Notes: generated from the sequence alone by a model not told the origin. A stretch of 59,921 nt of DNA from Gammaproteobacteria bacterium (GCA_022712915.1 JAFLJQ010000195.1:1-59921); one strand, 5' to 3'; counted from the first letter of the stretch, positions 1-8,616 are shown. Program-made: numbers and translations.

Positions 1-55
1 TACCATCCAGTTTATTGAGAAAATTGAAGTGTGAGACTTTATCTACGCAGCAGGC

Positions 56-1150
56 TTATAGCCTAAGGGTGGGCTCAAGTTCATCACACTTCCTGATACG
101 CTGATAGCTAATCAGAGTATCGAGAGAGATACAAGGGTGGGGTGCATCGGGGACAATGGTGATAACTCTATGGGCAGTTCCAACGTCACCATCCTTCTCC
201 AGTCTTGCTGTTATGGAGTGTGTGCCAATAGGGAATTTTTGTGTCATATTCGGCCCCATCCATATCTGGCCTGGAAATGCGCTTGAAAACCACTGAATAT
301 TACCTAATGAATTAACACCATCGATTGTTGCGGCTGCAACAGATAATGTCACGGATTTATAGGTTTCATGTGGTGTGTCCAAGACCGCTTGGATTCGGGC
401 AATAATAATCTCATGTGGTATAACATTAACCGTAACTGTCTTACTGGTAGATACTTGTTTAGTTCTTGTCCCTTCCACGCTCACTCTGTTTATGCATTCA
501 ACGGTAAACTCTTTTGTTGATAAAGGTGCACTACTTAATAAAGGCCCTACTTCCACGGAAATAGCACCACCGTTGTCGAACCCATAATAAGAGGGCCTTG
601 CACTATTAAAATCATTCACCCATTGACTTGGCCCTGCAGCAGAACAAATAATACTGTTACTAAACTCCCAAGTAGATGAAACTCGATCACCAATATCCAG
701 CACGATTGTTGTTTTTGTATTTGTTCTTATACTCGAAGGTGAAGCATAAAGTGAAAAGGTAATTTCCTTGCATTCTTTACCTGTGAAATATTCATTCTCG
801 CTACATGCGGGGTTAGGGTACTTGCTGTAATATTTTGTAATCCACCACTTATGGTCAATACCAGACCCTACACATTCTTTTCTACTTGTGCCATAAGAGT
901 GTACATTACCAAAGTTAAAAATTGGAATCTCTGTAATCGTACATTTGTATGCAGTATCCTCACATGTTGTAGCTTCTGCACCAAAAATATACCAGCTTGG
1001 CATATTGCCGTGATGACTTAACCTATCTTGTGCGACCCACATATCCTTGTTAAATACATATACATCAGAACTACTGATACATGTTGTAGCCGCCATACCA
1101 TTCTGCATGTAAAGCACAAGTAGACACAAAGACAAAACTTTCATTATCAT
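56..1150 (-). CDS. Secreted protein of unknown function
   Basis: I do not recognise a family. The reading frame could begin upstream at 1252, but an ATG at 1150 (with another at 1144) starts a convincing signal peptide: a short basic start, a Leu-rich core (LSLCLLVLYM) and an Ala-x-Ala-like end before TTCISS. I therefore prefer 1150, which gives 364 residues. An AAAGGAA stretch lies about 16 bases upstream, further than ideal. The mature part has many Cys (several spaced pairs in the first 150 residues and two near the C terminus), which fits disulfide bonding in the periplasm or outside the cell. The middle and C-terminal parts are rich in beta-forming Ser/Thr/Val segments and may be Ig-like. 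No neighbour on the same strand explains its role. Confidence 0.6.
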   Translation of the reverse strand: MIMKVLSLCLLVLYMQNGMAATTCISSSDVYVFNKDMWVAQDRLSHHGNMPSWYIFGAEATTCEDTAYKCTITEIPIFNFGNVHSYGTSRKECVGSGIDHKWWITKYYSKYPNPACSENEYFTGKECKEITFSLYASPSSIRTNTKTTIVLDIGDRVSSTWEFSNSIICSAAGPSQWVNDFNSARPSYYGFDNGGAISVEVGPLLSSAPLSTKEFTVECINRVSVEGTRTKQVSTSKTVTVNVIPHEIIIARIQAVLDTPHETYKSVTLSVAAATIDGVNSLGNIQWFSSAFPGQIWMGPNMTQKFPIGTHSITARLEKDGDVGTAHRVITIVPDAPHPCISLDTLISYQRIRKCDELEPTLRL

Positions 1151-1837
1151 TTTGCCGTATGGGTATTCCTTTAAAAAGAGAGCCGCGGAAATATTTAATA
1201 ACCACCCTCTTGCTTTCTTCTCAAATAAATGCTTTTGATTGTTTTTTTGCATGTCACACTCTACAACTGTATTTTTTAATTTGACGCAGTTTCAAATAAT
1301 AGCTGCAATTCATTTAAACCGAGAGTAAATCACTTCACTGCTCCAAGTATAGAGATAAAGGGGCATCTATCAGAACCTACTGCTCTCACCGAGACATAGA
1401 CTCCTAAGGCACTCAACACGACACAAGGGGGAGGGATGTCGATTGAGATACGTTAAAATTTATTTCATTAAACAAATAATATATGGGTGTTAATAACACA
1501 TACACCATGAAATTAACAAGTTAAAATGTCACTCATGCTTTATAAACGAAACCATCAATAAATTTTTGATAGCTTGCCATCATTTATTTTGTTAAACATT
1601 AAACAATGGTTGTCTGGTTTGAGAATAAAACAATTTGTAATATGTTTATAAATTGTACAAATCCATTTAGAATTTGTTTAAGACAAGATCTACATCATGT
1701 GTTATATGATCGTATTATTATTTATACCGTGGTATACGGTGATTGAAGTGTCTGTATTTTTTCGTATATGAGTATGATGTTTTCTATATTTTTTTCCAAG
1801 ACAATAAAACGATAGACGATGAATACAATTTACCAAC
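1151..1837. other. AT-rich intergenic region between the secreted protein and fic
   Basis: This stretch of nearly 700 bases is very AT-rich. It holds the promoter region of the secreted-protein gene on its left and the 3' flank of the Fic gene on its right. I see no convincing gene, RNA or strong hairpin. An open frame on the plus strand from about 1743 runs antisense into the Fic gene and has no support. Confidence 0.5.
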
Positions 1838-2887
1838 TCAACGTATGCTATACCAGACACCCCGCCCAGCACCATGTCGGCTTAAGTGGCCCTGTTCAAA
1901 CAGTGACTTCAGGTGGTCTTTAATCGTATTTCGGCTTGCACCGGTGACTCTTACCGCTTCACTGACTGTTACACGGCCATGTTGTTTGGCTATCTCTAAA
2001 ATATTTAATGAGAGTTCCGGGATCGTGCCAGTCAGGAGCTTTTCCCGCTCCACCATTGTCTGTAATTTTAATTTCTGTTGTTGTAATATACTTAGGAAAA
2101 ACTCGAGCCATGGCTGCCAATTTGGTTTATCTGATTGAATCGTTCCCTGGGTACGCCGTAAAGCCAGATAATAACCTTCCTTATTTTTCTCAATAATGCT
2201 TTCTAGTGAACAATAAGGAATATAGGCATAGCCAGACCGTAACAGGGCGAGTGATGTCAGGATGCGTGATAGTCGCCCATTGCCATCCTGAAAGGGATGA
2301 ATAGCTAAAAAGGCAACCACAAAAATGGCGATAGCAAACAGAGGGTGTAATGTTTTGGCCATAATGGTTTCATCCAGCCAAATTGCCAGCTCTGTCATGC
2401 GATACGGGGTATCAAATGGAGAAGCTGTTTCAAACACAATGCCAATGCTTTTTCCGCTTTCATCAAAGGCTTCAACATTGTTCGAAAGGGTTTTATATTC
2501 ACCACGATGCTTCATATCCTTGTCACTAAACTGTAAAAGGTCACGGTGAAGCTGTTTGATGTAATTTTCTGTTAACGGTATATCCTGCCAGTGAGAGAAA
2601 ATAGTCTCCATGACATTGGCATAGCCCGCCACTTCCTGCTCATCACGGGATTGGAACGATGTTATTTGCAGATTGCCCAGTAATATCTCAACCTCTTTAT
2701 CAGATAGCTTGCTGCCCTCAATCCGCGTTGATGAACCAATAGATTCAATGCTCGCGACCTTCCGCAGCATAGAGAGACGATCTGGGGCCAAAACACCCAG
2801 GGCGCGCCACGCCCCTTTGAATTCGTCAATTTCCCCGATTAACGCCAGTATTTTATGAGTAATTTGCAGCGAAGTCGTATTTAGCAT
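1838..2887 (-). CDS. Fic family protein (probable AMP transferase) with C-terminal winged helix
   Basis: Fic proteins transfer AMP, or sometimes another nucleotide part, from a nucleotide to a hydroxyl group of a target protein. The signature HPFxDGNGRxxR is present around residues 195-206 (HPFQDGNGRLSR) with catalytic His and all glycines intact. Near residue 55 is STRIEG, which fits the (S/T)xxxE(G/N) inhibitory helix placed N-terminal to the Fic core, so this is a class II, self-inhibited type. The last 70 residues look like a winged helix-turn-helix (VTVSEAVRVTGASRNTIKDHL), common in this subfamily, suggesting that the protein may also bind DNA. At 349 residues it has the usual length. 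There is no antitoxin-like partner gene beside it. Its promoter carries an iterated motif described separately. Confidence 0.9.
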   Translation of the reverse strand: MLNTTSLQITHKILALIGEIDEFKGAWRALGVLAPDRLSMLRKVASIESIGSSTRIEGSKLSDKEVEILLGNLQITSFQSRDEQEVAGYANVMETIFSHWQDIPLTENYIKQLHRDLLQFSDKDMKHRGEYKTLSNNVEAFDESGKSIGIVFETASPFDTPYRMTELAIWLDETIMAKTLHPLFAIAIFVVAFLAIHPFQDGNGRLSRILTSLALLRSGYAYIPYCSLESIIEKNKEGYYLALRRTQGTIQSDKPNWQPWLEFFLSILQQQKLKLQTMVEREKLLTGTIPELSLNILEIAKQHGRVTVSEAVRVTGASRNTIKDHLKSLFEQGHLSRHGAGRGVWYSIR

Positions 2888-2902
2888 GGCATCCCATTAA
2901 AT

Positions 2903-2967
2903 ATCCGTTTCCATCCATTTAACTGTAATTGCCCAACATCCATTTGTCCATCCTATTCCATCCGTTT
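2903..2967. promoter_or_regulatory. Iterated ATCCRTTT motif upstream of fic
   Basis: Five copies of ATCC(A/G)TTT or a close variant begin at 2903, 2913, 2938, 2950 (variant ATCCTATT) and 2960. Spacings of 10, 25, 12 and 10 bases place most of them near one helical turn apart, as expected for cooperative binding on one face of DNA. They sit just upstream of the Fic start codon. The winged helix in the Fic protein itself is one candidate binder. This is inference from pattern only. Confidence 0.4.
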
Positions 2968-3161
2968 TTAGTACGATACTTTGAAAATACCTCGTAAAAT
3001 TCGAATACTTAGATCAAAAAATGGATCCCCATCCTAAATATCTACACACAAGCACAAAGCACACAAGGGGCAAATCTTGCTTTTTGCCTTCCCTACTTCT
3101 CAGCAAAATCATATTTAACTCCATATGGCATCCCATTTAATACAAAAGAAGTCGAGGCTCT

Positions 3162-3650
3162 TTATTTTCTTTCGAGGATGACAAAACTATGGTCATGGGG
3201 ATTTTTTTCATCGGCATCGTGATCGATGTGTTCTATCTCCTGCCATTCATGTTTGTTCCATTCCGGGAACCAGGCATCGCCTTTGATTTTGGTATGAACG
3301 AAGGTGAGGTAGAGTCGGTCAGCTTTGGGTAGCATTTGCTCATAGAAGGAAGCGCCACCAATGACCATGATTTCATCGGCCTCACTTGCAGCGTTGATGG
3401 CTTCTTCTATGGCGTAAACCACGATGCTGTTTTCGGCCTGATATGTTTTATCACGCGTGATAATAATATTGCTTCTGCCCGGCAGCGGTTTTGCTCCGAA
3501 GGATTCAAAGGTTTTTCGACCCATAACAATGGGTTTGCCGAGGGTGTTTTGACGAAACCATTTCATGTCATTGGGTAACTTCCAGGGAAGTGTGTTGTTG
3601 ATACCAATAACACGATCATCGGCCATGGCGGCGATCATAGAAATTTTCAT
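3162..3650 (-). CDS. folA: Dihydrofolate reductase
   Basis: Reduces dihydrofolate to tetrahydrofolate with NADPH, regenerating the cofactor that thymidylate synthase consumes. The 162-residue length is close to the E. coli enzyme. Recognisable family segments run in order: the N-terminal strand MKISMIAAMADDRVIG, the substrate-binding LPWKLPNDMKWFR with the acidic residue, the NADPH-binding GRKTFES, LPGRSNIIITR, and IMVIGGASFYEQ. It lies about 250 bases downstream of thyA on the same strand, so the two consecutive enzymes of the folate/thymidylate cycle are neighbours. An AGGG sequence lies about ten bases before the ATG. Confidence 0.96.
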   Translation of the reverse strand: MKISMIAAMADDRVIGINNTLPWKLPNDMKWFRQNTLGKPIVMGRKTFESFGAKPLPGRSNIIITRDKTYQAENSIVVYAIEEAINAASEADEIMVIGGASFYEQMLPKADRLYLTFVHTKIKGDAWFPEWNKHEWQEIEHIDHDADEKNPHDHSFVILERK

Positions 3651-3674
3651 TTGCTAAACCCTTTTAATCATCTT

Positions 3675-3893
3675 TTCACCACGAAGACACGAAGAAAACA
3701 TTGATTCTTTGTATTTCGCTTCGCTCATACAGGTTACCGTCGTGATAACAGTTTTATGTCTCATGGTGAATGTTCTTATTTTCATTTTCTTCGTGCCTTC
3801 GAGACTTCGTGGTGAGTGCTTTAATATTTTATTCCCTTGGTGGTGAATGTTTTAAATTTTATCCCCTTGGTGTCTTGGAATCTTGGTGGTAAA
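3675..3893. repeat. Cluster of degenerate CTTCGTGNCTTCG-type repeats between thyA and folA
   Basis: The folA-thyA gap carries an inverted pair: CACCACGAAGACACGAAG near 3678-3695 and the opposite-sense CTTCGTGCCTTCGAGACTTCG at 3789-3809. A diverged direct copy follows at about 3865-3893 (CTTGGTGTCTTGGAATCTTGG). Each of the last two is followed by GTG(A/G/T)..TTTA. This resembles short extragenic repeats seen in many environmental bacteria. A related copy lies at about 56219-56250. Confidence 0.55.
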
Positions 3894-3897
3894 TACT

Positions 3898-4692
3898 TTA
3901 TACCGCCACAGGTGCCTTGATATGCGGATGGCATTCGTAATCTACCAGCTCAAAATCATCAAAGCTAAAGTCAAACAGATTATCAATGGCCGAATTGATT
4001 TTCATACTCGGTAAAGCATACGGTGTGCGTGATAGTTGTTGTTCAACTTGTTCGAGATGATTCGAGTACAGGTGCGCATCACCCAGAGTATGGACAAACT
4101 CACCGGGCTTGAGGCCGGTCACTTGCGCCATCATCAGGGTCAATAAGGCATAAGAGGCAATGTTGAATGGCACACCCAGAAAGATGTCGGCGCTGCGCTG
4201 ATAGAGCTGGCAAGAGAGTTTGCCATCTGCGACATAAAACTGGAAAAAGGCATGGCAGGGCGGCAGGGCCATGTCATCAACTTCCGCGACGTTCCAGGCG
4301 CTAACGATAAGACGGCGTGAATCGGGGTTGTTTTTGATTTGCTCGATCACCTGGCTGATTTGATCGATGTGACGACCATCGGCCGTGGGCCAGGAACGCC
4401 ACTGATAACCATAGACATGACCAAGATCACCGTTTTCATCGGCCCAGTCATCCCAGATGGAGACACCATTATCTTTCAGGTATTTGATGTTGGTGTCGCC
4501 CTTCAGGAACCACAGAAGCTCATGGATGATGGAGCGCAGGTGGCATTTTTTGCTGGTAACCAAAGGAAACCCCTTACTGAGGTCAAAGCGCATTTGATGG
4601 CCAAAAACACTCAGCGTGCCGGTGCCGGTACGATCTTCCTTGTGGATGCCATGATCGCGAACATGGCGCATAAGATCGAGATATTGCTTCAT
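3898..4692 (-). CDS. thyA: Thymidylate synthase
   Basis: Methylates dUMP to dTMP using methylene-tetrahydrofolate and releases dihydrofolate, the substrate of the neighbouring folA product. At 264 residues it equals the E. coli enzyme in length. Diagnostic parts are the N-terminal [13 protein letters not shown] phosphate-binding loop, the active-site segment [12 protein letters not shown] with the nucleophilic Cys near 146, [23 protein letters not shown], and the C-terminal [10 protein letters not shown] ending in the closing Ala-Val tail. AGGGGCAG precedes the ATG by about six bases, supporting the start. Confidence 0.98.
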   Translation of the reverse strand: MKQYLDLMRHVRDHGIHKEDRTGTGTLSVFGHQMRFDLSKGFPLVTSKKCHLRSIIHELLWFLKGDTNIKYLKDNGVSIWDDWADENGDLGHVYGYQWRSWPTADGRHIDQISQVIEQIKNNPDSRRLIVSAWNVAEVDDMALPPCHAFFQFYVADGKLSCQLYQRSADIFLGVPFNIASYALLTLMMAQVTGLKPGEFVHTLGDAHLYSNHLEQVEQQLSRTPYALPSMKINSAIDNLFDFSFDDFELVDYECHPHIKAPVAV

Positions 4693-4883
4693 TACTGCCC
4701 CTGATTGCCTGGAATGGCGCTTATTCTAACATGCAGGATTGGCTTGGGAATGGTGAATTTGAGGCTGGTTTTTAATCACGGGCTCCAAAATCCTGCGGGA
4801 AGAGGCCATGAGGTTTGCGGTGTAAGAAAATGATTAAGAGAAGCTTTGCCATTTGACCGAGCCGTCCCATGGGATGCGCTTTT

Positions 4884-6153
4884 TTAAAAACCAGTCCAGG
4901 GATAATTAAAGAACAAAATACTTTGTGAGCCCTCATCCCCCGTCGCAAGTTCTGCCCGAAAGACGATGCCCGAGGACATCACGAGTCGTACACCGATGCC
5001 ATAGGACTCACGCCAGATATCACCCAGTTTGTCTTTTTCATCCGCGACGCTGGCGGTTTCCCAGAAAAAAGAAAGCTGAACACCGGTCCGAATATCCTTG
5101 GCGACACCGATATCGAAGGGTTCAAACTCCTCGGTCAAGTTCCAGCGAATTTCAGTCCCATAGAACAGGACATGTGCGCCTTTATAGCGACCACCGGGAT
5201 AAGATCGCAGACGTGATGTCCCCCCCCATGCTTTCCGCCGTGCCATACCGATTGTGGGCAATCGTATTATTAACCGCTTGTTCACACTGAAGACGTTGCG
5301 GTGCGGTCAGGCCGGGGACAGCACAGTCCAGCCCCATGAGATCTTCTACAGCAGCAAAATCCACCTCCCCCATGCGTGTCACAAAAGCATCGGAACGAAA
5401 GTAATTGAATGCCCAGGTACTGATATGACCAATGGGAATATAGGCCGTCAGGTTATGTTCCTGTTGATAATACTCAGTGGCCCTGGGCGATGTTTCATCC
5501 CGCCACCAGCGTGAAACAGCATACCGCACACCTCGACGAGGATCCTGGTAGTCATCTGTCCAATCGAATTGAAAACCGAGTGTATAATACTGCCCCTTGC
5601 TGGCTTCACTATCACGCGCATCCAGAAGCAGATTCCCCTCTCTGTCACGCAGACTCGTCAGATGCACCTCATTCTTAATGGTCTGTGCCTGGACTTCAAG
5701 CATACGGTCATAAAAGCTACCTTTAAGACGTGCCGACACCGTTTTTACATCATCATATTCAAGAATACTGTGATCGTCCTGATTGGTTTCCATGCCACGG
5801 CCGTTATAACTGATAACCGCCACTTGGCTAAGTCGTGACGCGGTCACTTCGCCAATCAACATCCTGTCTATCAGGTGCATGTCCGTTGCAACCGCACCGA
5901 AACCTTCAATATCACCGCTAACGATAAAACCGGCATAGTCGGTGTAACTGTCGTGTGCATTACTGTCTACTCCCAAAAGTATGACGGCATCCCCTATGCC
6001 AGGATAGCTAATGGGGGTGGGAACGATGTAATGGCCAGGCTCTTTAGAAAACTGATCCCGACGCCGCTCCATGGCGGCGAGATCACTCACTAAGGCAATC
6101 AACAGAAAACAATAAATAATAATAAAATATTGATGCTGTTGTTTATTGTGCAT
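4884..6153 (-). pseudogene. Omp85/BamA-type outer-membrane barrel, copy 1, frameshifted at a G tract
   Basis: Two overlapping frames together make a full copy of the 419-422 residue protein encoded twice more downstream. The 5' frame starts at 6153 with a signal peptide ending near SDLAA and reads MERRRDQF, GRGM, LRDREGNLL and FQFDWTDDYQDPRRGVRY. It then shifts after GTAESMGG and stops early (323 residues). The 3' part, in the other frame from about 5224 to 4884, holds SRLRSYPGGRYKGAH, the barrel signature like the (L/V)RGY of Omp85 proteins, and ends in FFNYPWTGF with the terminal aromatic residue of barrels. The switch falls on eight G on the coding strand (5220-5227); seven would restore the frame exactly. 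It may be a true phase-off state, a dead gene, or an error in a homopolymer. Confidence 0.85.
5220..5227 (-). repeat. Poly-G tract of eight inside outer-membrane barrel gene copy 1
   Basis: The coding strand reads AGCAT then eight G then ACATC. With seven G the protein reads MGGTSRLRSYP, matching copy 2 (MGGPSRLRSYP), which has exactly seven G at 9024-9030. Tracts of this kind within surface-protein genes are classic sites of slipped-strand on/off switching. Confidence 0.8.
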
Positions 6154-6401
6154 TGTCTCTTCCTTCCTTAAAGAAAAATATACTTGCCGCCGTTTTTAAA
6201 AGAATGAAGAGGGTTGTTAATCAAGAGATTGATATGCACTAAATATAAAAGTGAACCTTATTCTTACACTGATATTCACCATTAAATTTTCTTGCTAAAA
6301 ACAACAGAAAGACCATTCAAGGACATACGATAAAGGCACCCTTAAATAAAAAATATTTTTTTTTGAACAACATAAGACATCCCGGTATTGTGCCCCGAAT
6401 T

Positions 6402-6644
6402 TTATTTGTCGATCGCTTCTTCATATTGCTGCCGATATTCGTTATAAGTTGGAGTATCGGAGTCGCAATTTATGGCATCGTCCCCAGAAATACATTGCCG
6501 TGTTTGCAAGGCTTTATAAGTGTTATGTTGCATGTCACTGACACTGCATGCTGAAAACAAAAATACTAGCATCAACAACCCCAGGCTCTGCAAGCAACGC
6601 ATAATCGCAAACGGGTCTTTTTTACTTTCACTTAAAGCACGCAT
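6402..6644 (-). CDS. Small putative lipoprotein
   Basis: Eighty residues with a hydrophobic stretch ending in a lipobox-like LFSAC, so the mature part would be a lipid-anchored peptide of about 50 residues with two Cys and an acidic Tyr/Gln-rich end. GGGGTG six bases before the ATG at 6644 supports that start; a GTG at 6650 and an ATG at 6602 are alternatives, and 6602 would give a more usual signal length. It follows the lipoprotein gene at 6660 by 15 bases, so the two are probably co-transcribed. No family recognised. Confidence 0.55.
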   Translation of the reverse strand: MRALSESKKDPFAIMRCLQSLGLLMLVFLFSACSVSDMQHNTYKALQTRQCISGDDAINCDSDTPTYNEYRQQYEEAIDK

Positions 6645-6659
6645 AATCACCCCAGTATT

Positions 6660-7073
6660 TTATTTTTTGCCAACGGTCTGTGTTGACTTTGTATTCAAAC
6701 GAACACGGATGTAACCTGGCTTTGGGTATGTGTAACCAGGGAGTTTGACATCCACCCCTAGGCTAAGCACATCGCTGTGATGTTGCCAGGTAACCTGATC
6801 AAAGCTGACCCACTCCTGCCAGGCATAGATATCCCGGTTTAATTTCACCACAAGCTTATCACTGACGACTTGCTGAAACAGATTACCGGCCATACTCACC
6901 TCCGACGTAATGGGCTTACCTGCCGGAAAATGCAGGATAAATTTGCCGTCTTCCGGAACAGCCGCCCCAAACGGCACCACCGGCAGTCCGGCTAACTCCT
7001 GCTGTGTGGGTGGAAAAGCACAACCGACAAGTGAACTACAAAGAAAAAATAACATAAGTACGGGTTTACGCAT
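6660..7073 (-). CDS. Putative lipoprotein sharing a domain with the divergent membrane protein
   Basis: The 137-residue product begins with a lipoprotein signal (MLFFLCSSLVGC), lipobox LVGC with Cys at about 18. The mature part reads FILHFPAGKPITSEVSMAGN and continues through a segment with a conserved Trp. The C-terminal part of the membrane protein encoded divergently from 7201 has the matching IVHFPANTVIPLEVNIKGN followed by a similar layout (a D-V-S/L-N segment, then W-hydrophobic). So the lipoprotein and the periplasmic tail of the membrane protein appear to carry the same unnamed beta-rich domain. Two palindromes lie between the divergent starts and may control both sides. The function is unknown. 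Confidence 0.7.
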   Translation of the reverse strand: MRKPVLMLFFLCSSLVGCAFPPTQQELAGLPVVPFGAAVPEDGKFILHFPAGKPITSEVSMAGNLFQQVVSDKLVVKLNRDIYAWQEWVSFDQVTWQHHSDVLSLGVDVKLPGYTYPKPGYIRVRLNTKSTQTVGKK

Positions 7074-7137
7074 GGTAACTCCTTGTTAAACAATATTTTT
7101 TAGCTCATCCACTACCTGACAATAGTATGATGATGGT

Positions 7138-7162
7138 CTATACTCTGAAAAACAGAGTATAG
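7138..7162. promoter_or_regulatory. Palindrome 1 of a tandem operator
   Basis: CTATACTCTG-AAAAA-CAGAGTATAG: two perfect ten-base arms around five A. It lies in the 127-base gap between the divergent genes at 7073 and 7201. It is too AT-rich in its loop, and lacks a T run after it, to be a typical terminator, so an operator is more likely. The core ACTCTGA is shared with palindrome 2. Confidence 0.7.
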
Positions 7163-7164
7163 TT

Positions 7165-7181
7165 ACTCTGAATTTCAGAGT
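7165..7181. promoter_or_regulatory. Palindrome 2 of a tandem operator
   Basis: ACTCTGAA-T-TTCAGAGT: perfect eight-base arms with a single central base. Its centre is 23 bases from that of palindrome 1, close to two helical turns, so two dimers could bind on the same face. It ends 19 bases before the ATG at 7201, where binding would block transcription or initiation. The winged-helix protein encoded at 8260-8565 in the same transcript is the obvious candidate binder (inference). Confidence 0.7.
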
Positions 7182-7200
7182 CAAATACAGGAGCTTATCT

Positions 7201-8244
7201 ATGCAGGATCACGCGGCCGGTCAAATTGAAGCGATCCATAGTATGCTTGCCACAGGCCACCACAGTGTGCGCCTGGAACGACACAGCCTGATCCTTTGGG
7301 GCTTGACGGCCGCGAGCCTGATCATCTTAATCAATGCCGTGATCACGCCTGAGCGATTTCCAATACAATGGCAACGCTCGCTGTTCTCAAATTCATTTAT
7401 CACGCTGGTTGTTACAACCATAGCCTTTCTGGACTTTCGTCTGACCAAACTAAAACGGGAGTCACGGGATGAAATAGTCTCATTTGTTCAAATCCAGTTA
7501 ACCAAAGTATGGTGGTTCTTGCTTGGGCTGATCATCCTGATCAATATCGGTATGGGTTTCTTTGGCGGTGGTTATCTGTTTTACCCCATCATGATTATTC
7601 TGGTTGGACTTGGTCTTTACATTCAGGGCTTGTTTTCCCAGCAGCTCCTTGCCTGGAATGGCATATTAATGGTGCTCACAGGTCTGGGCAGTATTATCCT
7701 GCAAGCACCGTTACAAACCCTTGAATGGTTTACTGTCGTGATCTTTGGCATGGGTATGCCTGTGCTGGCATGGTTAATTGATCTACCTGCGGTTCAAAAA
7801 CAAATACGATACCGTCTGTTATCCAGTCTTGCCTGGTTGTGTCTGGTCTGCATTCCCACCTGGATGATTAATCAATTGATTTATCAAACCAACATACCGG
7901 ATTGGCCCGTCATTTCCCTACAGAAATACCAACAGCTTCCAACACCCACGCTAGAAAATTATATCGTCCACTTTCCTGCCAATACGGTCATACCCCTTGA
8001 AGTGAATATCAAGGGCAATACCGTTGCAAACACCAGGCCGTCAATAATACCTATGATCATGTCTCAACCGTTTGATGTGTCCGTCAGTAATAGTATCCTC
8101 GATGGTCGATACCGTGTTAATGGCGGTAACTGGATCAAGCCCCGCCAAAAGTATCAAATAATAAATTTTAATCTATCGACACACCTGACCAACAAAGATG
8201 GGCCGAGGATCGCCCTTGATTTCTTTTTAAAAACTGAAGACTAG
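7201..8244 (+). CDS. Polytopic membrane protein with C-terminal periplasmic domain
   Basis: The 347-residue product has about six or seven hydrophobic segments within residues 25-230 (for example LILWGLTAASLIILINAVI and YPIMIILVGLGLYIQGLF). A soluble tail of about 110 residues follows. That tail resembles the mature part of the lipoprotein encoded divergently at 6660-7073 (IVHFPANTVIPLEVNIKGN against FILHFPAGKPITSEVSMAGN). AGGAG about eight bases before the ATG supports the start. The gene is followed after 15 bases by a winged-helix regulator, a pairing known for small membrane proteins with HTH_34-type regulators. No enzymatic motif was seen; a sensing or envelope role is inference only. 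Confidence 0.75.
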   Translation: MQDHAAGQIEAIHSMLATGHHSVRLERHSLILWGLTAASLIILINAVITPERFPIQWQRSLFSNSFITLVVTTIAFLDFRLTKLKRESRDEIVSFVQIQLTKVWWFLLGLIILINIGMGFFGGGYLFYPIMIILVGLGLYIQGLFSQQLLAWNGILMVLTGLGSIILQAPLQTLEWFTVVIFGMGMPVLAWLIDLPAVQKQIRYRLLSSLAWLCLVCIPTWMINQLIYQTNIPDWPVISLQKYQQLPTPTLENYIVHFPANTVIPLEVNIKGNTVANTRPSIIPMIMSQPFDVSVSNSILDGRYRVNGGNWIKPRQKYQIINFNLSTHLTNKDGPRIALDFFLKTED

Positions 8245-8259
8245 CCTGGAAAAGTATTT

Positions 8260-8565
8260 ATGGATGCCATGTCACCCTTTGAACTCGATGTTACTCTGCA
8301 TCAGCCAGTACGGACTCGCATTGTCGCCTTCCTGGTAACAAGGGGTGAAGCAACCTATACCGAATTAAAAAAACAGCTCACCATTACCGATGGCAATCTG
8401 GAATCACACATGAAAAAACTCCTGGCATCCGGCTATCTGCAAAAAGAAAAAAGAACCGGTACATCAAAACGCGTCCAGACCGTTTACAGGCTGACACCAC
8501 TTGGGCATGAGGCCTTTGAAAATTACCTGGAAACCCTCAAGCGAATCCTTTCCGTCAAGATTTGA
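8260..8565 (+). CDS. Winged-helix transcriptional regulator (HTH_34-like)
   Basis: A 101-residue protein that is almost entirely one winged helix: helix 1-2 around PVRTRIVAFLV, TYTELKKQLTITDGNLESHMKKL as helix-turn-recognition helix, then a basic wing KEKRTGTSKRVQTVYRLT and a C-terminal dimer helix. This matches the MarR/ArsR-like 'winged helix DNA-binding' small regulators that usually sit in one operon with a membrane protein, as here. It probably represses its own operon through the twin palindromes at 7138-7181. An ATG three codons in is an alternative start; GGAAAAG before the first ATG favours 8260. Confidence 0.85.
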   Translation: MDAMSPFELDVTLHQPVRTRIVAFLVTRGEATYTELKKQLTITDGNLESHMKKLLASGYLQKEKRTGTSKRVQTVYRLTPLGHEAFENYLETLKRILSVKI

Positions 8566-8616
8566 GTTTTAAACCTGCGGCAAAATCGAACCATCAACGC
8601 GCACATGGCGCATGAG

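Noticed and set aside
1743-2138. A 131-codon plus-strand frame
   Set aside because: It lies mainly antisense to the Fic gene and has Cys/Arg-rich, non-protein-like composition without a ribosome site.
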